From contig CANNEA010000001.1 of assembly GCA_947503525.1 (NCBI GenBank), positions 682,001-746,000 on the forward strand: DNA of 64,000 nt, read 5' to 3'. Positions 17,574-25,827 of the stretch are shown here, piece after piece. Both the position numbers and the translations under genes were made by a program. Below the pieces are notes generated by a model. The model had not been told where the DNA came from, ran no database searches, and saw only the letters and a list, made by a program, of their open reading frames with translations. Position 1 is the first letter of the stretch. Each line of letters begins with the position of its first letter. The DNA is from an uncultured Carboxylicivirga sp. Its GTDB lineage: Bacteria > Bacteroidota > Bacteroidia > Bacteroidales > Marinilabiliaceae.

Positions 17574-19004
17574 ATGATAAAATCAACCGTTCTAAGTGTT
17601 ATACTTTTAGTTGCTTTTGGAGGCAGTTCTCTTTGGGCGCAAAAAGTAAGTTCTATTTATACAACTACCTCTGAAAGGTGGGTAGAAACTAAGAAAGCCG
17701 TTAAAGTAATCAATGATGGTAATGCAGAAGCTGATATCACCATTTCCGATGAAAAGCTACAGGTAGTTGATGGAATTGGAGGAGCTTTTAACGAGCTAGG
17801 TTGGACAGCAACTTTAGCATTGCCAAGCGATGAAGCAGCTAAAGTATTTGATGCGCTTTTTAGTGAAGAAGGTTGTAAGTTTTCAATGGGTCGTGTGCCA
17901 ATTGGAGCAAGTGATTATGCCTTGAGTTATTATTCAATGAACGATGTACCTGAGGATTTTGTGATGCGCGATTTTAATATCCACCGTGATCAGTTTATCA
18001 TGATTCCATATTTAAAGGAGGCCTTTAAACGACGTGCTGATTTTAAATTATGGGGATCTCCATGGACGCCTCCGGCTTGGATGAAGGTGAATGAACATTA
18101 CTCATTACGTGCAGGCGAAATGGGCGAAGGTCGGACAGGTGGTAACAAAATGGATCCGGGTAAAGAAATTCGTACCAGTTCTACTGCATTTAAAATGGAG
18201 AAAAGGTATTTGGAGGCTTATGCCTTATATTTCTCAAAGTATATTCAGGCATACAAAGAGGCTGGAACACCAGTATATATGATCCAGCCGCAAAATGAGA
18301 TTTTATATGCGCCAAATTGGCCAGCTTGTACTTGGCACACCGAAGATATGTCTTATTTTATTGGTGACTTTCTTGGACCAAAGTTAGAAGCAGATGGCTT
18401 AGATACTGAAATTTGGTTAGGTACGATTAATAGTCCTAATCCACGTTACGTTCAGTACGCGCTAAAACATAAAACGGCAAGTAAGTATATTAAGGGAGTA
18501 GGTTTTCAATGGAATGGGGAACGTTCGATTCCTACTATTGCAAAAGAGTTTCCTCACATTAAGTTAATGCAAACAGAGAACAAGTGTGGAGAGCAAGAAA
18601 ACGATTGGACTTCATTAGATCGCTCATGGAAGTCGATGGTGCATTACTTCAATAATGGTGCAGGCTCATATTTGTATTGGAATATGATTTTGGACGAAAC
18701 AGGTAAGAGTGCATGGGGATGGCCTCAAAACTCTATGATTGTAATTGACTCCAATTCAAAAGAAGTAACTTATAATGATGAGTTTTACTTGTTCAAGCAT
18801 TTATCACACTTTGTACAACCTGGCGACCATTTTTTAAAGTCTGAAGGTGATGATCACTTGGCTTTTTCGCTTAAAGATGGACGTACTGTTGTGCTGGTTT
18901 ATAATCCTGATGATAAAGAGAAAAGCATTAATATTAAAACGGGATCTTCAACAATAGCTGCAAATCTTGAAGCAATTTCTATTAATACCATTATTATAGA
19001 GTAA
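17574..19004 (+). CDS. GH30-family glycoside hydrolase
   Basis: A 476-residue exported enzyme (signal MIKSTVLSVILLVAFGGSSLWA). GH30 features: VVDGIGGAFNELGWTATLAL, FSMGRVPIGASDYALSYYSM and LWGSPWTPPAWMKVN. The candidate acid/base Glu is in MIQPQNEILYAP (about residue 240) and the candidate nucleophile in HIKLMQTENKCGEQENDW (about 334); GAGSYLYWNMILDETGKSAWGW is the conserved late barrel segment. A short beta-domain follows (KSINIKTGSSTIAANLEA). GH30 includes beta-glucosylceramidase, beta-xylosidase, beta-fucosidase, beta-glucosidase and beta-1,6-glucanase activities, and the subfamily is not resolved here. It sits between the beta-helix/PDZ gene and the SGNH hydrolase (3-bp gap), so these form one unit. 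Confidence 0.9.
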   Translation: MIKSTVLSVILLVAFGGSSLWAQKVSSIYTTTSERWVETKKAVKVINDGNAEADITISDEKLQVVDGIGGAFNELGWTATLALPSDEAAKVFDALFSEEGCKFSMGRVPIGASDYALSYYSMNDVPEDFVMRDFNIHRDQFIMIPYLKEAFKRRADFKLWGSPWTPPAWMKVNEHYSLRAGEMGEGRTGGNKMDPGKEIRTSSTAFKMEKRYLEAYALYFSKYIQAYKEAGTPVYMIQPQNEILYAPNWPACTWHTEDMSYFIGDFLGPKLEADGLDTEIWLGTINSPNPRYVQYALKHKTASKYIKGVGFQWNGERSIPTIAKEFPHIKLMQTENKCGEQENDWTSLDRSWKSMVHYFNNGAGSYLYWNMILDETGKSAWGWPQNSMIVIDSNSKEVTYNDEFYLFKHLSHFVQPGDHFLKSEGDDHLAFSLKDGRTVVLVYNPDDKEKSINIKTGSSTIAANLEAISINTIIIE

Positions 19005-19007
19005 GTT

Positions 19008-19715
19008 ATGCGGTATAAGATACATGTTATATTAGCCCAGATTGTAGTCAACTTATTGTTTTCACTAACGAATGTTAGTGCACCAGATTGGGCTAATTTC
19101 GACAAGTATGCCGACGCAAATGCTACTTTAGAAAATCCGGGCCGGATGAACAATCGTGTGGTTTTAATGGGCAATTCTATAACTGAAAAGTGGCCGCTTT
19201 ATGATTCTACCTTTTTTGCTGGTAAACCATATATCAACCGCGGCATAAGTGGCCAGGTATCATCACAAATGTTATTACGTTTTAGAAACGATGTAATTGA
19301 GCTTCAACCTAGAATTGTGGTTATTTCAGCCGGAACCAATGATATAGCTGAGAATCAAGGTAAAATTACTTTATCACAAATTGCGGCAAATATTTTTTCA
19401 ATGGCTGAGTTGGCAGAGGCTAATGATATAGAAGTGATTTTAACTTCTGTACTTCCTGCAAATAGTTATAAGTGGCGACCTGAGATTTATCCGGCGGATA
19501 AAATTATTGAGCTAAATGAAATGATTAAGGCTTATGCCAAAGATCATGACCTTATGTATGTTAATTATTATAAGCGCATGGTTAATAAAGAAAAAGGGCT
19601 TAAAAAAGAATATGGTCGCGACTCGGTTCATCCAAGTACAGAGGGTTATAAAGTTATGGGTCCTTTACTTGAAAAAGCCATTGCGAAAACAATAAAGAGA
19701 AGTCAAAAGAAATAG
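19008..19715 (+). CDS. SGNH/GDSL-family esterase (exported)
   Basis: A 235-residue protein with a signal-like N-terminus (MRYKIHVILAQIVVNLLFSL). SGNH blocks: VVLMGNSITEKW (block I, the nucleophile Ser in GNS instead of the usual GDS), NRGISGQVSSQMLLRF (block II Gly), VVISAGTNDIAENQ (block III Asn) and DSVHPSTEGYKVM (block V Asp-x-x-His). This matches the PAF-acetylhydrolase-like GDSL group often found in carbohydrate loci, where members remove O-acetyl or similar acyl esters. It starts 3 bp after the GH30 stop and is followed by GH39 at 19 bp, so it is probably an accessory deacetylase for the same glycan (inference from context). Confidence 0.88.
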   Translation: MRYKIHVILAQIVVNLLFSLTNVSAPDWANFDKYADANATLENPGRMNNRVVLMGNSITEKWPLYDSTFFAGKPYINRGISGQVSSQMLLRFRNDVIELQPRIVVISAGTNDIAENQGKITLSQIAANIFSMAELAEANDIEVILTSVLPANSYKWRPEIYPADKIIELNEMIKAYAKDHDLMYVNYYKRMVNKEKGLKKEYGRDSVHPSTEGYKVMGPLLEKAIAKTIKRSQKK

Positions 19716-19734
19716 TTGTATAAACTATATTAAT

Positions 19735-21390
19735 ATGAAGAGAATTAACATTACAATACTAAGTGTTTTGATGATTGCTTTATTAAGCATTTCAGATCTA
19801 ACATATGCACAAAAAGCAATTAAGGTAAATACCCAGTCGGAAGGTGAAAGGTTTGAGCACTTTTGGAGCAAATGTGTAGGAGCCGGACGTGCCAATGAGG
19901 CCTTACGTGCCGGTTGGTTAGAACAAATGGATAAAGTACATCAAGAATGTGGTTTTGAATATGTTCGTTTTCATGGCTTGTTTCACGATGATATGTTTCC
20001 TGTTTTTGAAAAAAATGGGAAAATCACTTACAATTGGCAATACATTGATGATGTATTTGACCGACTATTGGATTTAAATGTTAAGCCTTTTGTTGAGTTG
20101 GCCTTCTTCCCAAAGCAATTTGCGGCTGAAGAAACGAAGCATGTATTTTGGTGGAAAGCCAATGTTACACCAGGACCTGATTATGCCAATCAGTGGTACA
20201 ATTTAATTGAGGCGTTTACGCAACATGTTGTAGACCGTTATGGTATGGATGAAGTACTAACATGGTATTTCGAAGTATGGAATGAGCCAAACTTATATCC
20301 TTTCTTTTTTCACGGAACTAAATCGCAGTATTTTGAACTTTACAAGCAATCGGCTCTTGCAGTTAAGTCTGTAGATGAACGATTAAAAATTGGAGGGCCT
20401 TCAACCAGTAACTTCGTACCGGATGCACGTTTTGATGAAGAGATTATCAATAACGAAGTGTCGATGGCCGTATTTCAAGTTGACGATATCAACAAATTAG
20501 AGTGGCATGGCGTATGGATTGAAGATTTCTTAAAATATTGTGAGCATGAGAAATTGCCGGTTGACTTCGTAACAACACATCCGTACCCTACCGATTATGC
20601 TTTTAATCCTGAAACAGATAAGGGCAGAGGTTTAACGCGTTTTGCAGCCTCCACAAAAAACGACATTGAGTGGCTAAATAAGGTTATAAAGGAAAGTGCT
20701 TATCCTAATGCCGAAATTCACTTAACAGAATGGAATACGAGCCCCAACAGTCGGGATAAAATGCATGATTTCTTACCTCCTGCTGCATATATCGTTAAAA
20801 CAAACCTGGAATGCATAGGGCTGACCAATTCCTTAGCATTCTGGACCTTTACAGATATTTTTGAAGAAAAAGGTGGTGGCGAAAGTATTTTTCATGGTGG
20901 TTTTGGAATGATTAACTACCAAGGCTTGGTTAAGCCTAGTTACCATGCTTACCGTATGTTGCATCATTTGGGTGATCAACAGTTATTGAAGAATGATTAT
21001 TTGATGGTGACTAAAAAATCGGGCAATGGTAAAGTTGTGGCCTTGGCTTATAACTACCCTAACGATTATTTAGATGCTGTTCCTTCAAGTATTAAGCGCT
21101 TTAATAAAATTGAAGATGGAGAAGCTAAGCAACTGAATTTAACGCTTACTGACTTAAAACCTGGTACCATGTTTAAAATAGAAATTTTAGACAAAGACCA
21201 TGGTAACATCTATAATTACTGGGAGAAAATGGGAAAACCTGAACCTCCAACACGAGAACAGATTAAAGTTATGAAAGATTTTGCTGAGTCCTTGAAAACC
21301 CAATTAATTACCGTAGACAAAGAGGGCAAACTGAATATAAATCAACAGCTTTCTCCATGGAGTCTGGTGTTGATTGAACAAGTAAATTAA
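19735..21390 (+). CDS. GH39-family glycosidase (beta-xylosidase-like)
   Basis: A 551-residue exported enzyme (signal MKRINITILSVLMIALLSIS, then DLTYAQ). GH39 signatures: FEHFWSKCVGAGRANEALRA, FEYVRFHGLFHDDMFPVFEK, the acid/base Glu in WYFEVWNEPNLYPFF (Glu184) and the nucleophile Glu in IHLTEWNTSPNSRDK (Glu332), followed by FWTFTDIFEEKGGGESIFHG and a C-terminal beta-sandwich. Known GH39 activities include beta-xylosidase and alpha-L-iduronidase; the sequence looks more like bacterial xylosidases. It closes a short operon-like group (beta-helix/PDZ, GH30, SGNH, GH39) and is followed by a large compound inverted repeat at 21403-21477. Confidence 0.92.
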   Translation: MKRINITILSVLMIALLSISDLTYAQKAIKVNTQSEGERFEHFWSKCVGAGRANEALRAGWLEQMDKVHQECGFEYVRFHGLFHDDMFPVFEKNGKITYNWQYIDDVFDRLLDLNVKPFVELAFFPKQFAAEETKHVFWWKANVTPGPDYANQWYNLIEAFTQHVVDRYGMDEVLTWYFEVWNEPNLYPFFFHGTKSQYFELYKQSALAVKSVDERLKIGGPSTSNFVPDARFDEEIINNEVSMAVFQVDDINKLEWHGVWIEDFLKYCEHEKLPVDFVTTHPYPTDYAFNPETDKGRGLTRFAASTKNDIEWLNKVIKESAYPNAEIHLTEWNTSPNSRDKMHDFLPPAAYIVKTNLECIGLTNSLAFWTFTDIFEEKGGGESIFHGGFGMINYQGLVKPSYHAYRMLHHLGDQQLLKNDYLMVTKKSGNGKVVALAYNYPNDYLDAVPSSIKRFNKIEDGEAKQLNLTLTDLKPGTMFKIEILDKDHGNIYNYWEKMGKPEPPTREQIKVMKDFAESLKTQLITVDKEGKLNINQQLSPWSLVLIEQVN

Positions 21391-21402
21391 ATAGAATGGA
21401 GG

Positions 21403-21477
21403 CTTGTTTTAAATAGTTAAGAAGAATCCCTTTAGGAGTGAAGGGGTATTCTTCACACTCCCATTATTTTAAACAAG
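21403..21477 (+). terminator. Compound inverted repeat after GH39
   Basis: Two nested stems: the outer arms CTTGTTTTAAATA (21403-21415) and TATTTTAAACAAG (21465-21477) differ from perfect pairing at one position, and the inner arms GAAGAATCCCTT (21421-21432) and AAGGGGTATTCTTC (21441-21454) pair with a 2-nt bulge. It starts 12 bp after the GH39 stop and ends 51 bp before the next ATG. It could act as a terminator or as a stable mRNA end; there is no long T-run. Confidence 0.6.
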
Positions 21478-21528
21478 TTCTTCGACTTATTATTTAATTT
21501 GAATTAAAAACTTATAAACAAAAGTATT

Positions 21529-23337
21529 ATGAAAAAAACATTACACTTTTTATTCGCTTTATTGATTACTACTGCAATTAATGCACAAACTGTTGGTGAT
21601 GTATTTACAGTTGACAACATTGAATATACTGTTACTAGTGTAGGCCCGAATGAAGCTGAAGTTTCGGCATATACAGGTACAGATGCATCATTAATGATTC
21701 CAGCTACCGCTACTAATATTGCTACTCAATACAGTATTACAGCCATAGGTTCTCAAGCTTTTATGTCAAATGGAGTTATTACAGATGTAACATTGCCTGC
21801 ATCAGTAGTTACTTTAAAGAGCGAAGCTTTTAGTTCAAGTACACTATCAACTATTAATTTAGAAAACGTTGTATCTATCGAGCTGAAAGCTTTTGTTGCA
21901 TGTCCACTTACTGAAGTAGGTGTGCTTTCAAGTTGTAAAACAATAGGTAATTATGCATTTAATAAAGCATTTAGAGCTGGATTAACAACAATTGAAATAC
22001 CTGTTTTAGAGACAATGGGTGCAGGTTCTTTATATGATAGTGATCAAAATGGTAGCTCCCTAATTCGTATTAGTATACCAAGCACTTTAACTAGTTCAGG
22101 AACATTGTTTTTAGGAGGCCATAACAATCTGGTAGCTGTTCAGGTTAATTGGACAGACCCTGCTAACTGTTCTTTTGATGATGTTACTGACCCGTCTTCA
22201 TCTAGATTTTTCAGATGGCTAGATAAATCTAATATTACCGTTTATGTACCTTCAGGAACGGAAGCACTATATGAGGCACATGCTCATTGGGGAATGTTCC
22301 CGGATGAAAATATTGTTGAAGGTATCTTACCAACAGTTGGCAACACTTTTGTAGCTAACAATATTAAGTATGTTGTAACCAGTGAAGCTCCTAATGAAGC
22401 AATGGTATTAGGTTTTGAAGATCCAAGTATAGTCACTATTGATTTAGATATTCCGACAACAGCGACAGATGTAAGTAACTCAATGCAGTACAATGTTGTT
22501 TCTATAGGTGATAATGCATTTACAAGCGATACTGATTTAGAGACAGTAACTTTACCTTCTACAGTTGAAACGATTGGTAGTAATGCATTTAAACTATGTC
22601 GTAACATGACATATATTAACTTAAATGATGTTGTTACAATTGGAGCAAGTGCATTTCATACATGTGATAAAATGTCAGATATTGGAGGTGCTTTGTCTAA
22701 ACTAACTACACTAGGAAACTATGTGTTTTATAAATGTAATAATATTACAACATTTGAAACACCTTCTTTAGTCACAATAGGTAGTGGCAATGTATACACA
22801 ATGGCTAAATTAGCGCAATACAATGTGCCTGCATCAGTTACTAGCATTGGTGCTTTATTTTTAGGGACAGATAACTCTGTGCCACACATTTTAACAACTG
22901 TTACCGTGAACTGGACTGATCCAGATAATGATGTTACAATAGACCCTACTAATTTCTTTAGAAATATTGATATTTCAGATGGTAGTATAACTTTATATGT
23001 ACCAGTAGACACTGAGGAACTTTATGAGGCACATGCATTATGGGGCGAAATACCTGATGCTAACATTATAGAAGGAACACCAACTAGTTTCAACTCAATA
23101 TCAGAATTAGAACTAAGTTTTTATCCTAACCCTGTTAAAGATGTTTTAACTATAAAGGGAGAGCAGTTGGAAAATGCTGTTGTAAGTATTTATAATATTG
23201 CCGGATCTTTAGTTTATAGTGAAACTATAGGTTCATCGGTATCACAGCTAAACATTGCTAGTTTAAACGCAGGGGTTTACATTGTTAAAGTTGAGGCGGA
23301 TAATGCTGTAGTAGAAACTAGAATAGTAAAAAAATAG
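21529..23337 (+). CDS. BspA-type leucine-rich repeat protein with T9SS sorting domain
   Basis: A 602-residue exported protein (signal MKKTLHFLFALLITTAINAQ). It is built of LRR_5/BspA repeats such as ITAIGSQAFMSNGVITDVTL and VVSIGDNAFTSDTDLETVTL. Two halves of about 250 residues (about 20-265 and 267-520) share the same order: a VGDVFTVDNIEYTVTS or VGNTFVANNIKYVVTS start, repeats, then ITVYVPSGTEALYEAHAHWG or ITLYVPVDTEELYEAHALWG. A type A T9SS sorting domain ends the protein (LSFYPNPVKDVLTIKG, LNAGVYIVKVEADN). No enzyme motif is present. BspA-like proteins are known for surface binding and adhesion, so attachment to particles or to the glycan is plausible but unproven. Hairpins flank it on both sides, so it may be expressed apart from its neighbours. 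Confidence 0.88.
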   Translation: MKKTLHFLFALLITTAINAQTVGDVFTVDNIEYTVTSVGPNEAEVSAYTGTDASLMIPATATNIATQYSITAIGSQAFMSNGVITDVTLPASVVTLKSEAFSSSTLSTINLENVVSIELKAFVACPLTEVGVLSSCKTIGNYAFNKAFRAGLTTIEIPVLETMGAGSLYDSDQNGSSLIRISIPSTLTSSGTLFLGGHNNLVAVQVNWTDPANCSFDDVTDPSSSRFFRWLDKSNITVYVPSGTEALYEAHAHWGMFPDENIVEGILPTVGNTFVANNIKYVVTSEAPNEAMVLGFEDPSIVTIDLDIPTTATDVSNSMQYNVVSIGDNAFTSDTDLETVTLPSTVETIGSNAFKLCRNMTYINLNDVVTIGASAFHTCDKMSDIGGALSKLTTLGNYVFYKCNNITTFETPSLVTIGSGNVYTMAKLAQYNVPASVTSIGALFLGTDNSVPHILTTVTVNWTDPDNDVTIDPTNFFRNIDISDGSITLYVPVDTEELYEAHALWGEIPDANIIEGTPTSFNSISELELSFYPNPVKDVLTIKGEQLENAVVSIYNIAGSLVYSETIGSSVSQLNIASLNAGVYIVKVEADNAVVETRIVKK

Positions 23338-23380
23338 TTTTTTGTAGACAAAAGAACTGTAAGAAAATAATTACGCTTAT

Positions 23381-23422
23381 TAGGTTTACAAAGAAATAGC
23401 TTGTCATTTCTTTGTAAACCTA
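23381..23422 (+). terminator. Long perfect hairpin between the LRR and DUF1961 genes
   Basis: A 17-bp perfect inverted repeat: TAGGTTTACAAAGAAAT (23381-23397) and ATTTCTTTGTAAACCTA (23406-23422) with an 8-nt loop. It begins 43 bp after the LRR gene stop and ends 29 bp before ATG 23452. No U-run follows on the + strand. It is the strongest stem in the window and is probably a transcript-end or boundary element (inference). Confidence 0.7.
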
Positions 23423-23451
23423 TTAGTAGTTAGCGCAAAGGATAAGGAAAT

Positions 23452-24276
23452 ATGATACTTAAGGAACACTATATCAAGAGGCTAAATGCATCGATAACTT
23501 TAGTTGTTATTCTGGTTTTTTTCACCTTTAGTAGTTGTAGAATTGAAAATAGTTCTCCATACGAACAGTTGAAAAATACTAAAGAGTGGAAGCTGGAATT
23601 AGATGATGAATGCACAGATCATTGGCAGGATAACTGGATGCTGGATGGATTGATTGCAACTGTTGAAAATAGTGACTTAGGTATGAATTTCGTTGCAGGG
23701 CCCGAGCACCGCAATAATGCTCACCATGCAGTATTGTGGACCAGGCAATCATTTAAAGGTGATATTAAAATTGAATATGAATATACGCGTACCGACAGCC
23801 AGTTGATTAATGTAAATATTTTATACATTCAGGCACAAGGTATTGGTGGAGGGGAATATGACAAAGACATTTCTCAGTGGAATCATTTAAGAACGATTCC
23901 AGATATGCGTATTTACTACAACTACATGGACCCGATTCATATTAGTTATGCAGCTTTCCCAATGGAGAATGATGACCCAACTAAGGATTATATACGAGTG
24001 CGAAAATATCCGGTAACTCCCGATAGAACATTTCACCAAATGGAAGCTGAACCATCTTATTATAATATGGGCTTGTTTTTGCCTGATGTTACATACAAAG
24101 TAACGGTTATTAAGGCCAACAAAATGTTGTATATGCAAGTGGAAGGCGATGGCAAAGATGAATTGTATAGCTGGGACATGTCAGCGAAAGATCCATCCAT
24201 AGAAGGACGTATTGGTTTACGACACATGTTTACACGTTCGGCACGGTATAAGAATTTTAAAGTCTCGGTAAAATAG
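23452..24276 (+). CDS. DUF1961-family lipoprotein
   Basis: A 274-residue predicted lipoprotein; the signal ends ILVFFTFSSC (Cys at about 29). The remainder is a concanavalin/laminin-G-like jelly-roll: KEWKLELDDECTDHWQDNWM near the start, then AHHAVLWTRQSFKGDIKIEY, SQWNHLRTIPDMRIYYNYMD and EGRIGLRHMFTRSARYKNFK at the end, as in DUF1961 proteins. The biochemical role of the family is not settled; members occur next to lyases and sulfatases in polysaccharide loci. It is followed at 32 bp by GH29, so the two are probably co-transcribed. It may be a binding protein or a glycan-cleaving enzyme. Confidence 0.8.
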   Translation: MILKEHYIKRLNASITLVVILVFFTFSSCRIENSSPYEQLKNTKEWKLELDDECTDHWQDNWMLDGLIATVENSDLGMNFVAGPEHRNNAHHAVLWTRQSFKGDIKIEYEYTRTDSQLINVNILYIQAQGIGGGEYDKDISQWNHLRTIPDMRIYYNYMDPIHISYAAFPMENDDPTKDYIRVRKYPVTPDRTFHQMEAEPSYYNMGLFLPDVTYKVTVIKANKMLYMQVEGDGKDELYSWDMSAKDPSIEGRIGLRHMFTRSARYKNFKVSVK

Positions 24277-24308
24277 AAGGAAAGAAATTAATTTAAATAT
24301 AAAGGACG

Positions 24309-25685
24309 ATGAACAAATTAGTACAGATTGTCGCAGCGTGTATGCTTTTATTCAACATTTCATGTTCAACAAAAGCAAAGAAAAGTGATAATGAAGAGAC
24401 GAAAGCGGTAGTTAAGCTTTCAGATGATGAACGCATGGAGTGGTGGCGCGAAGCTCGCTTTGGTATGTTTATTCACTGGGGAGCATACTCAATGCTAGGT
24501 GGAGAATATAACGATTCTATTTGCTGGGGCGGTGCCGAATGGGTGATGGATAAACTCGATATGACTATTGAAGAATATGAAAAGTTTCCACAAACATTCA
24601 ATCCGGTAAAATTCGATGCTAAGGCCTGGGTGTCTTTGGCAAAAAATGCTGGTATGAATTACATCGTTTTAACTTCGAAACACCACGACGGTTTTTGCCT
24701 TTGGGATTCAAAAGTGACCACTTATGATATAATGGATACCTCACCTTTTAAGCGCGATATCGTTAAAGAGTTGGCCGAAGAATGCAAAAAGGAAGGAATC
24801 AAATTCTGTTTATACCATTCAATTACCGACTGGCATCATCCGCAAGCCCAGTCCATTTTTTATCCTCATTACAACGTTGGACAAAAAGACCAGACTAAAT
24901 CAAACCCTGAATTTCCGGAGTATTTTAAAAATTACTTGAAACCACAGGTCGAAGAGTTATTGACCAACTATGGCGACATTGGCGTTGTATGGTTTGATGG
25001 TGAATGGATTTCGGACTACACTACCGAGATGGGTAAAGAAATGTATGATTTTATTCGTAGCATTCAACCCAATACCATTGTTAACAACCGCGTTGATAAA
25101 GGTCGTAATGGTATGGCTGGAATGAATAAGGAAGGTAACTTCGCCGGTGATTTTGGAACGCCGGAAAAAGAAGTACCTGCCACAGGAATTGCTGAAGATT
25201 GGGAAGCTTGTTTTACGATGAATGGTTCGTGGGGCTATAAGCCATCAGACACTAACTGGAAAAGTACTGAATATTTAATCCATAGCCTGGTTGATATTGT
25301 ATCTAAAGGTGGAAACTTCTTATTAAATGTTGGCCCTGACGGTCTAGGTGTTATTCCCGAAGAAAGTGTTGTAAGATTAAATGAAATTGGTGATTGGATT
25401 GGACAAAACGCTGAATCGATTTACGGTGCAAAAGCCAGTCCGTTTGAACGTCCTGAGTGGGGTCGTTACACTAGTAAAGCAGGTGTGGTATATGCACATG
25501 TATTTGATTGGCCAAAAGATGGTAATTTAGTTTTGGATGCTAATGTAAAAGTTAAAAGTGCAACATTGTTAGCAGGAGCATCACAGGAATTAGTTGTAAA
25601 TTCTGATGCTAATGGTGTAACTGTTCAGATCCCTGGAGAGGCACCGAATAAATTCGCAAGTGTAATTAAACTTGTTGTTGAATAG
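24309..25685 (+). CDS. GH29 alpha-L-fucosidase (lipoprotein)
   Basis: A 458-residue predicted lipoprotein (MNKLVQIVAACMLLFNISC, Cys at 19). GH29 motifs are clear: WWREARFGMFIHWGAYSMLG, NYIVLTSKHHDGFCLWDS, IKFCLYHSITDWHHP and IGVVWFDGEW, whose Asp is the expected nucleophile. GGNFLLNVGPDGLGVIPEES is the conserved end of the barrel, and a short C-terminal beta-domain follows (VKSATLLAGASQELVVNS). It releases alpha-linked L-fucose, at the cell surface or in the periplasm. Together with the GH95 gene at 32230 it argues for a fucose-bearing substrate. It ends the upstream transcription group at a strong terminator (25708-25748). Confidence 0.95.
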   Translation: MNKLVQIVAACMLLFNISCSTKAKKSDNEETKAVVKLSDDERMEWWREARFGMFIHWGAYSMLGGEYNDSICWGGAEWVMDKLDMTIEEYEKFPQTFNPVKFDAKAWVSLAKNAGMNYIVLTSKHHDGFCLWDSKVTTYDIMDTSPFKRDIVKELAEECKKEGIKFCLYHSITDWHHPQAQSIFYPHYNVGQKDQTKSNPEFPEYFKNYLKPQVEELLTNYGDIGVVWFDGEWISDYTTEMGKEMYDFIRSIQPNTIVNNRVDKGRNGMAGMNKEGNFAGDFGTPEKEVPATGIAEDWEACFTMNGSWGYKPSDTNWKSTEYLIHSLVDIVSKGGNFLLNVGPDGLGVIPEESVVRLNEIGDWIGQNAESIYGAKASPFERPEWGRYTSKAGVVYAHVFDWPKDGNLVLDANVKVKSATLLAGASQELVVNSDANGVTVQIPGEAPNKFASVIKLVVE

Positions 25686-25707
25686 TATAGTTTGATAGAT
25701 TGGTTTT

Positions 25708-25748
25708 AACGGCAGGTTTTTGCAAAAAATGCCTGCCGTTTTTATTTT
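25708..25748 (+). terminator. Rho-independent terminator after GH29
   Basis: AACGGCAGG (25708-25716) pairs perfectly with CCTGCCGTT (25732-25740); within the loop TTTTT and AAAAA can also pair around GC. A T-rich tail follows (TTTATTTTC). The next gene starts 80 bp downstream, giving room for a promoter, so a new transcription unit probably begins there. Confidence 0.9.
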
Positions 25749-25827
25749 CATTACTTCCCTTTATCCCTATATAAATTATCCACTGTCAAGCTTGAATCCT
25801 CAGGTTTGATTTGTTAAAACAGATATC

